The translations under genes were made by a program, and so were the position numbers. The notes under the pieces were generated by a model. That model was not told the DNA's origin. It worked only from the letters and a program-made list of their open reading frames with translations, and did not search any database. From Symbiodinium natans (lineage: Eukaryota > Sar > Dinophyceae > Suessiales > Symbiodiniaceae), in assembly GCA_905221605.1 (NCBI GenBank), contig CAJNDS010002159.1, positions 62,001 through 126,000 of the forward strand: a DNA stretch of 64,000 nt, given 5' to 3'. Of the stretch, positions 1 to 11,300 are shown in pieces. How positions within the stretch are numbered: position 1 is the first letter of the stretch; each line of letters begins with the position of its first letter.

Positions 1-2660
1 CTCAGGAAGCATCTGATGAGTTGATAGCTTAGCTCAAGCATCTTGCTTATCAACCGAACTATGACGATCTGTGACGCCCCTTCTCAGCTGAAGCCGCCAC
101 TGCCGCAGTTCGTTGAATGTAGCTCGCTGCGGTCTGCGGAGCTAAGAGGCCAGCATGGGGTGGGAAAGATCTGGCCCGCAAAAAGTGCTTGTGACTCCCT
201 GCCTCTGCAACCGTAGCCGTGAGGCCAATGGGAGGCAGACAGTGGCCACCATTGGTCTGATACGCCTCAATGCGCGCTGTTCTAGTTCATCCTCAGTGGA
301 TGTTCAAGGGATGCTCAGGGTGCGACCACTTCCTCCACCAGGAAAGCCTGTGCTACTGCGAAGGCACTCAGTGACTGCCAAAAGGTGGCCAGTGCTCGCA
401 GTACTCCACCCAGCTGCCCTCATACATCATACCTCGCCTGTGCCAGCTCTCCAGGTGCCACGTCGTAGAGGATCAAGTTCGAAGCTAAGCCCCGGCTCCT
501 TGGTGTTCAGATGAACCGTTGGAGCAGCTGCAGTATGTTTGTTTTCCATCGAGCTGTTGTGGTCCGCCACGTCACAAAGGAATAAACGAGCCGAGCTAAA
601 CATGCGAAAATGAGACGGTCCGACTTTGCAAGGGCCGGAGAATTCTCCTACGGCGGTTTTAATGACACTTGTTCGTGATTTCTTGTAGGTTGCCAGCCAA
701 GCATCATGTGTTCAATGAAGGCGTCATCTACGATCAGGGACAGACTGGGTAGAACTTCCTTCGGCAGCTCGGCAAGTTGGCAAGCCATGGCAAGCCATCA
801 CTCCCTGTTTGCTGCTCAATTCCGGTGCCTGCGAGAACTGCATGAACCCTCCGGCCGCAGCCTCTGCTTCGAGACCGACTCAATTGAGACTCACGTTGTA
901 GGAAATTCTGGGAATTGTTCACTAAGGGTCACTCCAGCATGCTCCAGCGGTGTGATGCGGGGTGCACAAACCCTGAGATAGCCAGTTCTTCTCAAGCCAG
1001 GGGCGTTCACGGCCACTGGCAGGGATGTCGGCAACTCGAAGAAGCAGAACATGCGCTTGAACCTGACGGTGCTACCACGATTCATTCTAGACTTCTAGAC
1101 ATCAACAAGCCTGAGGCTCGACTTCTAGGAAACGTCGAACCCGGCCATTGTGGCTTGACACGTCTGAAGGGCGCATTCAATGTTTCATGTTGCCAACTCA
1201 GGCAAGAGCGGGTTCGCAGTCAAGTAGGCCCGGATGGGTTGCTCAATGCCGGACATGTTCTGCACCACGGGAACTGCCTGCGTGCTTGATTTTAAATGGT
1301 TGGAGAACAGCTACGAAAATCTGCTGCGAGGCTGTCGGGAAAGCGAGCCTCGGAGTAGGCTGACGAGTCACACTCCACAGTGTCGTTCACCATCTTGACG
1401 CGAGATTGCGAGCTGTCGGCAACATTCTCCATAAATACCTTAAGTGCATCTGGTGCCACAGCAGTTTAACTTCAAGCCTCCAACACCCTAGGCTCCAGGC
1501 CAGGAACGAGGCACCGGGCCAGACAAAGCTTGGCAAGACGTGTGCCAAAGGTGCCTCTCCGGCTTTACACACACACAGTCGCTACAGTACTAGCCGTAGT
1601 ATACACAAGACATCGCTAGACAGAATATACTGGATTGCAGGCTGCTGGACAGTCTGCAGTCGGAACTCTAACTTTGCCACAAGCTCAGAGTGCGACAAAT
1701 CTGCAGCAAGAGGCTTTATCTAAAGAAACAACGACGCTCTGCACCGTTTGCACCTGCCCGGGCAAAGTAAACTGCTGGCCATTCGGATCGCTAGGAGTGA
1801 CCATCTTCGTCTCCTCAAAGGAAGTTCAGCCAAGGGTGTTAACCACAGCTGTTTAGTTCACCAAACGATGAATGATTGATAGCAGCTGCTCTGCCCAAGG
1901 TCTGTTTGGCTTCGATCTCCAGTGCACCTCTCTGGTCACCTCTCTACATTCTCTACGCAGATCAACGCAGGCTCAAACTCCTGGGTTGCCGAATGCCAGC
2001 ACCAGGCAGGCACGTGATCCGTCTGCAACAAAGTTGCCTCCACTGTCAAAAAGCTCGATGCGCTGTCGAGAGAACTTCTGCTTGAAAGTAGTGCAGAGCC
2101 CGGCCAGGACCAGGGAGACTGTGACATTGGGCGGCACCGCTGCAGGCACCGTAACGATGGCCAGTGCCAAGGTGTCTTCCTGCATTTGGGTTGCCCAGGC
2201 TATTCTCTACCACATTGCTGTGGTCGAGACTCAATGTGACTCCAATGCCCTGCAAGTGCCATCGCAGAACTTACTTGGCCGGCTGTCCGGGCTTTGCAGC
2301 CATTCAAGCAGGGCGGATCTTTGTGCAAGCGCGTACAGCCTGCAGGAAATGGCAGTTAAACTAGTCAAACATGCCTGGCAAGCTTCTTTTGGATGAGACA
2401 TGGAAAGACACTCAGGAGGGGACTGGGCTGCCGCTGCACCTGTGAAACCCTCCACGGCTGCCGCAGCCGCTGCCAGGATCTCCTGTGCCTTCGTGGAAGT
2501 TACCTGTGCCGAAAGGGTCTGCAGCTGCCTTATAAGCCTTATAAGCCTCCATAAGCCTTGTAAGCCTCCACAAGCCTTATAATGTGTACAAAACGTCCCA
2601 TGTCTTTCTGCCATTGCCCCAGTTGCCCGAATGTGAAGAGGTCCAAAGTGAGTGGGCTGA
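1..2660. other. No supported gene
   Basis: Only short frames without recognisable motifs. The only repeat seen is a short gcctta/taagcctc cluster at 2530-2580. Confidence 0.5.
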
Positions 2661-2770
2661 CTATGTGGCAGACGAGGCAGGGGGGCTGGAGCTCTTTGAA
2701 AGCATCGTCAAGCCGGTGTGAGGCAGACCAGCCAAGGTGAAGGGAAGCCCTCTAAAACGACCACCCCTTC

Positions 2771-3617
2771 GAGGGGGGGGGGGGGGGAGTCCCCCGTGCC
2801 TTGGACGCTTAACGTCTATTCTGCGCGTGCTCTTCGTTTTCTTGGATTCTTTCCGAAACAAATTCTGAAATTGGGTTCTCGTTTGAGGCGTTCTATCGGA
2901 CCGCTTCTTGGAGGAGTTTTGACGTGAGGCCGCGGGGACGACACGGTCAAGGGAGAGGGTTCGGAACATTTTGCTGGGAGAGGGGCGTGGCGGGGAGCGT
3001 GACATTCCCTTGATGGGCAGGGGAGTGGGGACACGTGGATGTTCCTCCGTGCCCTCCGCGTTTGCAAGCCCTCCGCGCCCTCCGCGCCTCCGCGCCCTCC
3101 GCGCCCTCCGCGACCTCCGCGCCCTCCGCGCGCCCCTCCGCGCGCTCCGCGCTCTCCGCGCCCTCCGCGACCTCCGCGCCCTCCGCGCCCTCCGCGCGCC
3201 TCCGCGCCCTGCCGTCGCGCCCTCCGCGCCCTCCGCGCGCTCCCCGCCCTCCGCGCGCTCCGCGCCCTCCGCGCCCTCCGCGCCTTCCGCGCCCTCCGCG
3301 CCCTCCGCATCCGCGCCCTCCGTGCCCTCCGCGCGCTCCGTGCCCTCCGCGCCCTCCGGCGCCTTCCGCGCCCTCCGCGCCCTCCGCGCCCTCCGCGCCC
3401 TCCGCGCGCTCCGCGCCCTCCGCGCGCTCCGCGCCCTCCGCACCCTCCGCGCCTTTCTCGTCCAGGACACAGTGTGCTGATGCTAAGGGTGCATTGCGTC
3501 TATTCTGCGGGTGCGTTGCGTCTATTCTGCGGGTGTTTCTTTTGTAAAGTATTTGTTTACAAGGCACGCACGTGCAGCATAGCCTTTAAGTGTCCATCTT
3601 ACGGGAGTCCCCCCCCC
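2771..3617. mobile_element. Possible inverted-repeat element around minisatellite
   Basis: On the left, 15 G (2773-2787), agtccc and ggacgcttaacgtctattct (2803-2822) lead into ctgcgcgtgc. On the right, the reverse complement of 3561-3617 reads a G run, actccc, ggacacttaaaggctatgct and gcacgtgc. The arms match at roughly four bases in five. Direct copies of cgtctattctgcgggtg (3498 and 3521) lie near the right arm. A short non-autonomous element that trapped or grew a minisatellite is possible. Confidence 0.4.
3050..3460. repeat. GCGCCCTCC minisatellite
   Basis: About 45 copies of a nine-base unit (gcgccctcc), with occasional gcgcgctcc, gcgacctcc and gcctccgcg variants and a few slips. All six frames stay open because the unit length is a multiple of three and stop-free, so the long Ala/Arg/Pro/Gly frames here are not evidence of genes. 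Confidence 0.95.
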
Positions 3618-3769
3618 AAAAAAAAAAAAAACAGGTACCCGTACTTTTTCCGTTTTTTTGACGTTGGGGGAGGGCGACCACTCTGACATGAGCACATGTC
3701 CTGAAGATGCATGCACTACAAAACGATCTTAGGGAGGATACTCTCACAGCGTCCGGGGTCTCTCCGCAA

Positions 3770-4128
3770 CCTGACCCTTCATAATGGCGCGGCTGGATGG
3801 GTTTCCCCAGTAAAGCAAAAATCTGAAATAGGTAATTTTTTTCGGTCTGACCTGACCCTTCACTCAGGCGGGACTATGGGTTTCCCAGCAAAGCAAAGCA
3901 TCTGAAATGGGTACCTGCCGGGGGGGGGGGGACTCCAGTCTTCTGCTTATGAAACGTAATGAAAACCTCTCTCCAGTACCTATTTTTCGGTCTTTCCGCA
4001 ACCTGACCTGACCCTTCACTCAGGCGGGACTGTGGGTTTCCCAGCAAAGCAAAGTATCTGAAATAGGTACCTGCTGGGGGGGGGGGGAGGGGACTCCAGT
4101 CTTCTGCTTATGAAACGTAATGAAAACC
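3770..4128 (+). repeat. Duplicated G-tract unit
   Basis: 3851-3967 and 4007-4128 are near-identical copies: cctgacccttcactcaggcg, then gggtttcccagcaaagcaaa, a run of 11-13 G, and actccagtcttctgcttatg, ending gaaaacc. A third, degenerate copy of the first part lies at 3770-3837. Differences are single bases plus G-run length. Confidence 0.9.
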
Positions 4129-4129
4129 G

Positions 4130-7100
4130 CCCTAAACCCCTTTTTAAGTTCGCACAGGGCCCGAACTGGGCCTGTAATGTAAGCATCTTGCAAAATGCAA
4201 AATGCAGTTTGGCCTTGAATGCACATCTGACTGCCCAACCGACTCCCGGTACCTATTTCTTGCCCCCCCCTGTAATTCAGACCCTCGAGAACTCGAGAAC
4301 AAGTCTGCCTCACAGTCAGCCCACTGCGAGGCAGACATGGCAGACTTGTACTCCGGAAGCCGGGTGACGAAATCAAGAAAGGGACGTGCCACACATGGAC
4401 ATCGAAGCATTCTACAATGTGCCATGTAAGAGGACGTGAAGGAGAGGCAACTTCGTTGTCACACGTTCCCCTTGACATTATGAACATAAATCAACTTCGA
4501 GATGCATCGGAGGTTTATGCTAAGCAAGCTTAGTTTGTTCGAGGCTTGCAGATAACAGAAACGAGTCTACAAACTTAACTGACGACAGCATCACACAAAG
4601 TGATCAAAGCTCAAGGGAAGGCCAATTTTACCCCGTACTCTGAGACGATGTCTGAGCATGAGATGGGAGCACACTGGGGCACATGGAGCATCTGCTGTAG
4701 CACCTGGGGATCCTTCACGACGCAAGTGAGGACACCAGCAAGGCGCACAGCCACCTGAGCAACTTTTGAGGTTCTTCTTGTTTTGTTTTTTTAATTTGCC
4801 AGCCTTTTACCGCTGAAGGGAGCTCGGACGCTCAGCAACTTGAGAGAAGGTTCTTTGCCACCAAAGCGCATCCAGTCGCAGCGTGGTTCGCGTTGAAGCT
4901 AGCGTACTCTGCTCCATGCTTCCAATGACCTGACATGTGCGATGAGTGAAACAAGGCGACCAAAGACCACTGGCCCGTTCTTCTGTTGATCATTCGACTG
5001 AGCTGGGCCTCACTGACGACAAAGCTTCCAACCTCAATTACGGCGCGTTGACTATAACTTTGTCGTTCTTGGCAGCGCCACCGGAAGTCATGCGATACAT
5101 TTATTGCTTGGCGCTGCGCAGACTGCAGCGGAGCTTGCTGGACTGCATCCACTACGTCGGCGAGAATGCAAGCATAGTACCTTGCAAGCAGTCTCACCTC
5201 TGGACTTCTCCCAGCGGTGACGCGGACGAGATAAGACCAGATAAGAGCAGATAGGGGATTACTCATGGGCTGAGGCCACTCTCTGATGCGATCCGATATG
5301 ATCTGGTCGGGCGCACGTGCCAGCGGGCTCATCAAGCAGGAATGAGTCACTGAGGCCCAGGGGAGAAAGGCCAACGACCTCATGACAAAATGACAAAAGC
5401 AACTGGCATGGACAACAACATGCCAGACTGAAAGGCCGCGACCCGCCCTCGTGCGATTGCATCTGAAAGCTCCGGACCTTGCACGTATGCAGCGCATCTA
5501 TCTGTGTAGTTCCACGAATTCTTGTCGAGCATCGCACAAACTTGCCCGGCATCCAGAATGCCACCTGCAAGTCTGAGTGAGAGAAACAACAACGCTAGGT
5601 GGAAGCAAAGCAGCCGACGTGCACCCGGACATTAGACAAAGATCACATTGTCGCCTAAGCTCTGGCTTTCTTCGACCGAAATCCAGCTGATGTTGCCCGA
5701 GCTGGGTGTCCTGGCATTTGGAGCTACTCCGATATCTGGTCCAAGCTGGCGAAACTGCTGGTAAAGCCGTTGATGCCCGCAGTGCAACATGCCAGGCAGG
5801 CTGCTTCTCCACTTGAATCCTGGCGGGCATTGATGCGCTGCTCAGGTGACACTCGCGCGATGCTCGATCAAATGCAAGAGAGGTTATTCGCCACCTGCCC
5901 CCCCTCCCTTGCCCCATGCGAAGCGAGCGAACAGTGATCCTGTTTCTTGCACCACGATAAAGGGTTGCTGTCTGCAAAACCTTAAGGCTGCTCAAGCTCA
6001 GGTGCGGCATCGAGATATTTGAGGTGCAACATGATGCAGTATGATGCAGCATATGATTCAACGCAACTCTGCCAAGCTGGGGCTGATGACAGGAATCAGG
6101 CCGATATCAAGCGTCTCCCTCACCGGGATTGGATATTCCTCTGCAGGCAGAATTCAGCATACCGTCCCACTAACAATCCATGTAGGTTCAGATGTTCATC
6201 ACCCAAGGCAGATTTCCGCAAAAGGCCTGAGGACTTCCGAAGTAGCACAGCAGGAGCTTGCAACTTGGGTCATCCATGCCTTGATACGGGAGTCAACAGG
6301 GAAGTCAAAACTAAAAACGCTCCAGTCAGCGCAACTCAAGGCATGGCTGTCTGGACAAGTCTGGACACGTCTGAGACCCGAACACATTGTGGCATCCAGT
6401 TGCGCAGGCGTTGCTGTCTCCAGCATCAGGTTGCCGAAGTTGTCCTGCTGCAAATCAGCAAGGCATCCAGTGCAGTGGTAGCACAGGGCTCGATGGGGGT
6501 CCTGTGACTCCTGGATGTTCAATTGACCTGGGATAGAAGTTACTGGTCTCATGCCGCCACTGATTGAAGCTCCACACAAACGGCATCGCAGCAAGGTCGG
6601 TCAAACTTGGCATCTGACGATCAGTCATATGGTAAGCCATAAACGTGCAAGTCTCTGTGCTCATGGCTGTCACGACCTTAGAGAATGCTTCTCTGCCTCA
6701 GTTTCCCCCCACCTCCAGGATGCTTAATGGGGTGAGATGCTGGCCCTGATGTCTTCCACTGCCAATCTCCGGCCTTGAGCATTCGAGATCATTCGAGCCG
6801 CAATCAGGTACAAAGAGGCCATGTTGTCAAGCCTGCCAGCCCTTGCGAGGTGGCAATATCAAAGAGCTGAATCCTCAGCTGTTCACAGCTGCACAACAAC
6901 CGTGCGCTGCTTTCCCGCAACCTGCTTAGACAGTGCTTGCTAAGCAACCTGTGTAAGCTTTGGTGCCAGCCCTTGCTCGGCAAGAAGTCTGCTCTTGGTG
7001 TCTTCATGCTGAGTGGAACCACCACCTCAAGGTGTCAAATATGACGCTCGTAAAGCTCGGGTTGTTGGCTCAAAGTGCGCAGCTGGCCTGTTCTCCTTCA

Positions 7101-8299
7101 AGATCTGGTGGGAAGATGTAAGCAGGCGAATCGGAAAGGAAGCACCACACTCTCACGACCTGCCCAGCCTGCACAAGAGGCCCAAGGACCGCACAGAGTG
7201 GTGTGCACTGTGGTGCGCACAGTGGCCCAAACAAAAACTGAGACAACACCAATGACGAGCCTCCACAAACTGGGTCAGGTGGATGGTCAAAGCATTCTTC
7301 CCAGATGTGGCCTGCGTCGCCCAGGTCACTTGCTACCAAGGATAGCTGCGGTAACAAATACCGAATGAAGTACCTCTAAACACGGATACCCTGCAAATGC
7401 GAGTGGTGCCATGCCGCGTTTGCCACACTTTTGCCACTGGCCATCAGCTCATGCGCACTGCAAATCACTGCAATTTGTGCATCCGGTGCCTGTCCAGGTG
7501 ATGCTCCCCAGCCGACGTCACCGGAGCCCGGTCCGAAGGCGAAGAAGCTGGAGTCAGGATACAAACCCCACCTGGACAGTAGTTGGACAGTAGTGGATAC
7601 TGTTTGAGAAAGTGCATGATCATGTGGAATGCATCTGGTAGCTTGTTATGAAGTAAGTACGTAAGCAAGCTAGCAAGCAAGTGTGCAAGCTCCGAGTTTT
7701 GGGGCAAGTTTCAAGAGAATGTCCAGATCAGTAAGCTCCGCACTCCGTCGCAGGCCCGTCATTGATGACGCACCGGATCAAACCACCTGGTGGTAATGCA
7801 AGTACTGGCAAGGCAATGGGAAGGCGCAGGGGAATTTGGGATCCTGGAGAGTCTCTGCCTCCATAGGAAGAGTCCACGAGCAAGCCAATCGAATGAGAGG
7901 TCACTGCCTCGGGTCAAGCTGTTGCAGTTGCTGCTGGATTGATGAAAGCTGATGTTGCAGGTGCACCTCCCAAGAAATGTTGGAATATGATGAAGCCGAG
8001 GATCGAAAGAGGTATCTATCTCAATCGCTCGGATGGACTCTGTCACCCGTAAAGCACCTGAGACCCCCATGTGGCTGCTGCCTTTGGAGCTCTCTTGAAC
8101 AGGACTGCTCGTTGACCGGAAGAACATGGCCTGCAGTATGCGTGTAGGACGAGCCGAGAGTGCCTCAGCCACAGCAAGCATCAAGTACTCAGTGCTAGAT
8201 GTCGCAATATGTTTTTATAGCGGGTGCTGATCGACTTGGGCGGCTTTGTTGGCCTTGGGTGGTCTTCCTGTCTGCAGTCCCAGAATCAGTTGCCAATGC
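4130..8299. other. No supported gene
   Basis: Open frames are short and none matches the giant protein convincingly. Mildly repetitive words occur (gcaagc/agcaag runs at 7640-7690). It may hold the 3' end of the giant gene, its 3' UTR or intergenic DNA. Confidence 0.5.
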
Positions 8300-8369
8300 C
8301 TGGGCAGTAGCAGAGCTTGTAGCCACAGTTCACGTCATCTGGGAGGCATCCTTCCTCTTGCGTACCCAC
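8300..8369 (-). CDS. Exon w45: last recognised CYC motif
   Basis: Encodes [20 protein letters not shown] then YCP and a split codon. YKLCYCP matches the CWC position. The acceptor is CTTGAG and the donor GC at 8299. I could not find the following exon or the stop codon. Confidence 0.55.
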
Positions 8370-11300
8370 CTCAAGAGTGTTTAAGGACAGAAGCAAGCTC
8401 ACCAGCATGCCAGGAAGGTCCAGAGAGCTCCGCCTTTGCAACGCCGACATTGAAAACATTGATGCTGGTGGTGTTCGTCTCATCCAGGTAGGCGGTAGCC
8501 TTCGCAATCCAACGAAATCTGTTGATCAAAGCATCCCGAACCGGAGAGCGACTGAGCCTGTCCCTGCACCCACGCAGGATTGAAGCCTCAGGCGCTGAAC
8601 AAAATTTAAGATCTGTTCTGAGTATTCTGATAGTTCAAGTCCGAGCCGATCACCGAATCCGAAGGTCGGCGAATCTGTTGCGCAGTTGCTTCCCTCTGCA
8701 ACAATCTTCAGCCGATCGTTCCTTGTGGCGCAGATCACGAGCTGTGTGATTGCAAAATCTTGTAGATGTGTCTCTCTAGATGCACAAACTTGCGCTATGC
8801 ACTAGCAAGGGCTTGTGCAGCTCTGTGTCGGACCCAAGCGCCACCCTCTCAGCTCAATGAGACACTCGGAGCCGCGTCTGCACACGTAGACCTCATGAGC
8901 TTCCCACGTTTCGGGGCTTGAAGCGGCTTGAGCCTTGAGTGTCTGCTTTGCTTTTCCGCCTAGCTAGCTGTTGCATATGTGATCAGGGCGCGCCCCTCCC
9001 CATCCCCACCCCTCCCCATTTAGCATTTTCGTTTTTTAGGGTACAGTACAGGGTTCGGGGTTGCGTGAGGGTTTAGGGTTTAGGGGTGGGCGTGGGGAGC
9101 GGGGGGGGCGGTAGGGGGGACACCATGACGGAGGTTCGTGAACCGGGGTCACATATGTGGGCTACATGACACTCGTACATATAATGTAGCGGAAGGGGGC
9201 ACGATTATGCGATGTTCCGAAAATCCTATACAGGACCCCCCCATTGTTTAGGGTGGTCCTCAATTATGCGATGTTTGCCCGGCCGGGGTTGAAGGGCGGG
9301 GGGCCGGGGAGCCAAAAACTAAAAAAAGTTTTGAATAAGAAACTCCGGAATTTTTTGGTGTCCAGCCTTATTTAAATTCCTTTTAAAATTTCATTACGAA
9401 ACAGGCCCCCAAACAATTTTCCAAGGGAGTAGCCCACGAGCTGCCCTGATTCGCTTTAGCAAGTTGTTTCGATGGTCCGCATTTATGCGGAGCCCCGGCG
9501 ACCGTGGAGCTACAAAGCCTGGAAAGCTTAGACCCTCAAGCTTCAAGGCTTCCCCTCAACCCTCGACCCCTAGCCGCCCTACCCCCAGCCCCGTCCCAGC
9601 CCCCCAGCCCACAGTATTCAGGATCCCCGAAAACCCCCAAATCGTTTGGGGGGGGGTGGGGGGGGGGCCCCTTGCGCACTAAAGCGAGTCCAACATTAGT
9701 GTACACGTGAAAGATGATATGGTTTTTCAACCGACTCTAAAGGTCACCAACCACATACTGCCCTACAGCTCAATGACTCTTATGCAAGGAAGCCCTCCCG
9801 GACCCTCCCTCTGCATGCCGGGGAAACTAGTTGCTTCTTTCGTGTTGCGCCTATGCACCTATCAAGACGCCAACATACGCCAACCTCGAGCTGAGGCCTT
9901 GACTTGAGTGGAGTCAGCTCCAGAGACCATGACGGTCCCCGCCACCCCGCCGAAGTCGTAGGGATTCGAACAGGACAAGACGCTGGAACAGTAGCAAACC
10001 TCCCACATGCCAACAGGCAAGAAGAACTGAGTGCAGACATCCAAAAGCTTCGCGGGTCCTTGTAGTCCCCACTTTCTCTGATGCCCCCGAGTAGGAACCT
10101 GAGCATTGACAGGGCACTCTATGTGGATTGGCTGGCTGTCAATGTTTACCCGGCCTGTTCTGGGAGCTGCTCTGGTCGGGCTCGGGGGCAATGCTGTTGG
10201 TTTGCAGGGACTGGCCGCTGTTGATGAGCACTTCCTGAATATGATCAATCACTTTGAAACAACGACAAGGACGAGTTCCGGAGTCTCGCGCGCCTGTGCT
10301 GGCACCCCTGCTGATGGATTGCCATTGCATGGAAAGCCGGCTTTCACCTCGGATGTTGTCATGTGAGTCTTCTCGAGGCTTTGTTGACTCCGAAAACTCA
10401 ACTGATGATGGGAGCCGAGCTAGCTTAGCGCGGTCAAGCACTGACAGCATAAACCCAATAACGGTGATGTCGCAATCGATGCCAACAACGCAGGCATAAG
10501 CCTGCACGACTGCAAGGCTACTGCAAACCTTCACACTGCCTGAGTCTCACAAAGTGCTTTCACAGTGCAAAGCTTAGCAAGGCCTGTGCTCCAAGAGGTC
10601 CCCGCACCTGACCCCGATCCCAACTTTGTCTTGCAATGTCAGTGCGTTTGCAACGCTGCTTGGCACTCTGCTTTGCAAAGCTTAGCCCTACAGGCCTGGA
10701 GGTTGCTGGCGTAGCTTGTGAACTCTGATGGCTCTGTGCAGGGCAGTGTATCCGTTCCGTTGGTGTCCAAGTAGGTAACACAGTAGCAGACCTTGAACAG
10801 GCCTCCATGCTGTGTCTCGACACTGCTCAAGCTGGCTTCACAGGTGGTCAGCTCCAGATTGCAGGTAACACCTCTGGGCTCCCCTTGAGCAATCTGCACG
10901 TCAGCTGCACTCTGTCCGCAGGTCGCGCCATCGGGGATGATTAGCACACGATCTGACAGTGCAAGCAATGCACCATCCCAGGGACCAAGTGTGCAAGTCT
11001 GGCCAGCAGCGCACAAGGTATTGACCTGAGCAAAAGGGCCCTTGACGATCAGTGCACCTGCGTCCACCCTGAAGTCTTGACTAGTGTCACATGTCTCCAA
11101 CCCGACTGGACACCAGCACAGCCGATAGAAACCGCCAGGGGTGGACGTGTTCAGAGGGTAGTAGTCGGTGCTGCTGGAACCATCTCCCCAGCCATACTGC
11201 ATTCCCTGGCTGACGGCCAGATTTGAGATTGCACCGTTCGGAAAGCCGGGCACTCCAGCTCCCAATCCACAGACATCCAAGACCATGATTCTCTCACCAT

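Noticed and set aside
2661-3686. Long frames on both strands rich in Ala-Arg, Pro-Arg or Glu-Gly
   Set aside because: They are forced by a stop-free nine-base minisatellite and have no independent coding support.
6199-6594. Weak CYHC and DNFGNL similarity to a module
   Set aside because: Cys spacing does not fit the consensus and no neighbouring segments could be joined in phase.
7070-7357. SDLGDAGHI peptide resembling the DFxVDAGxL segment
   Set aside because: Only a few residues match and no plausible flanking exon was found.
10639-10641. TGA as the end of the giant gene
   Set aside because: Not fully excluded, but a GC donor at 10695 joins in phase to an exon carrying the next expected module segment, and further CYC exons follow.
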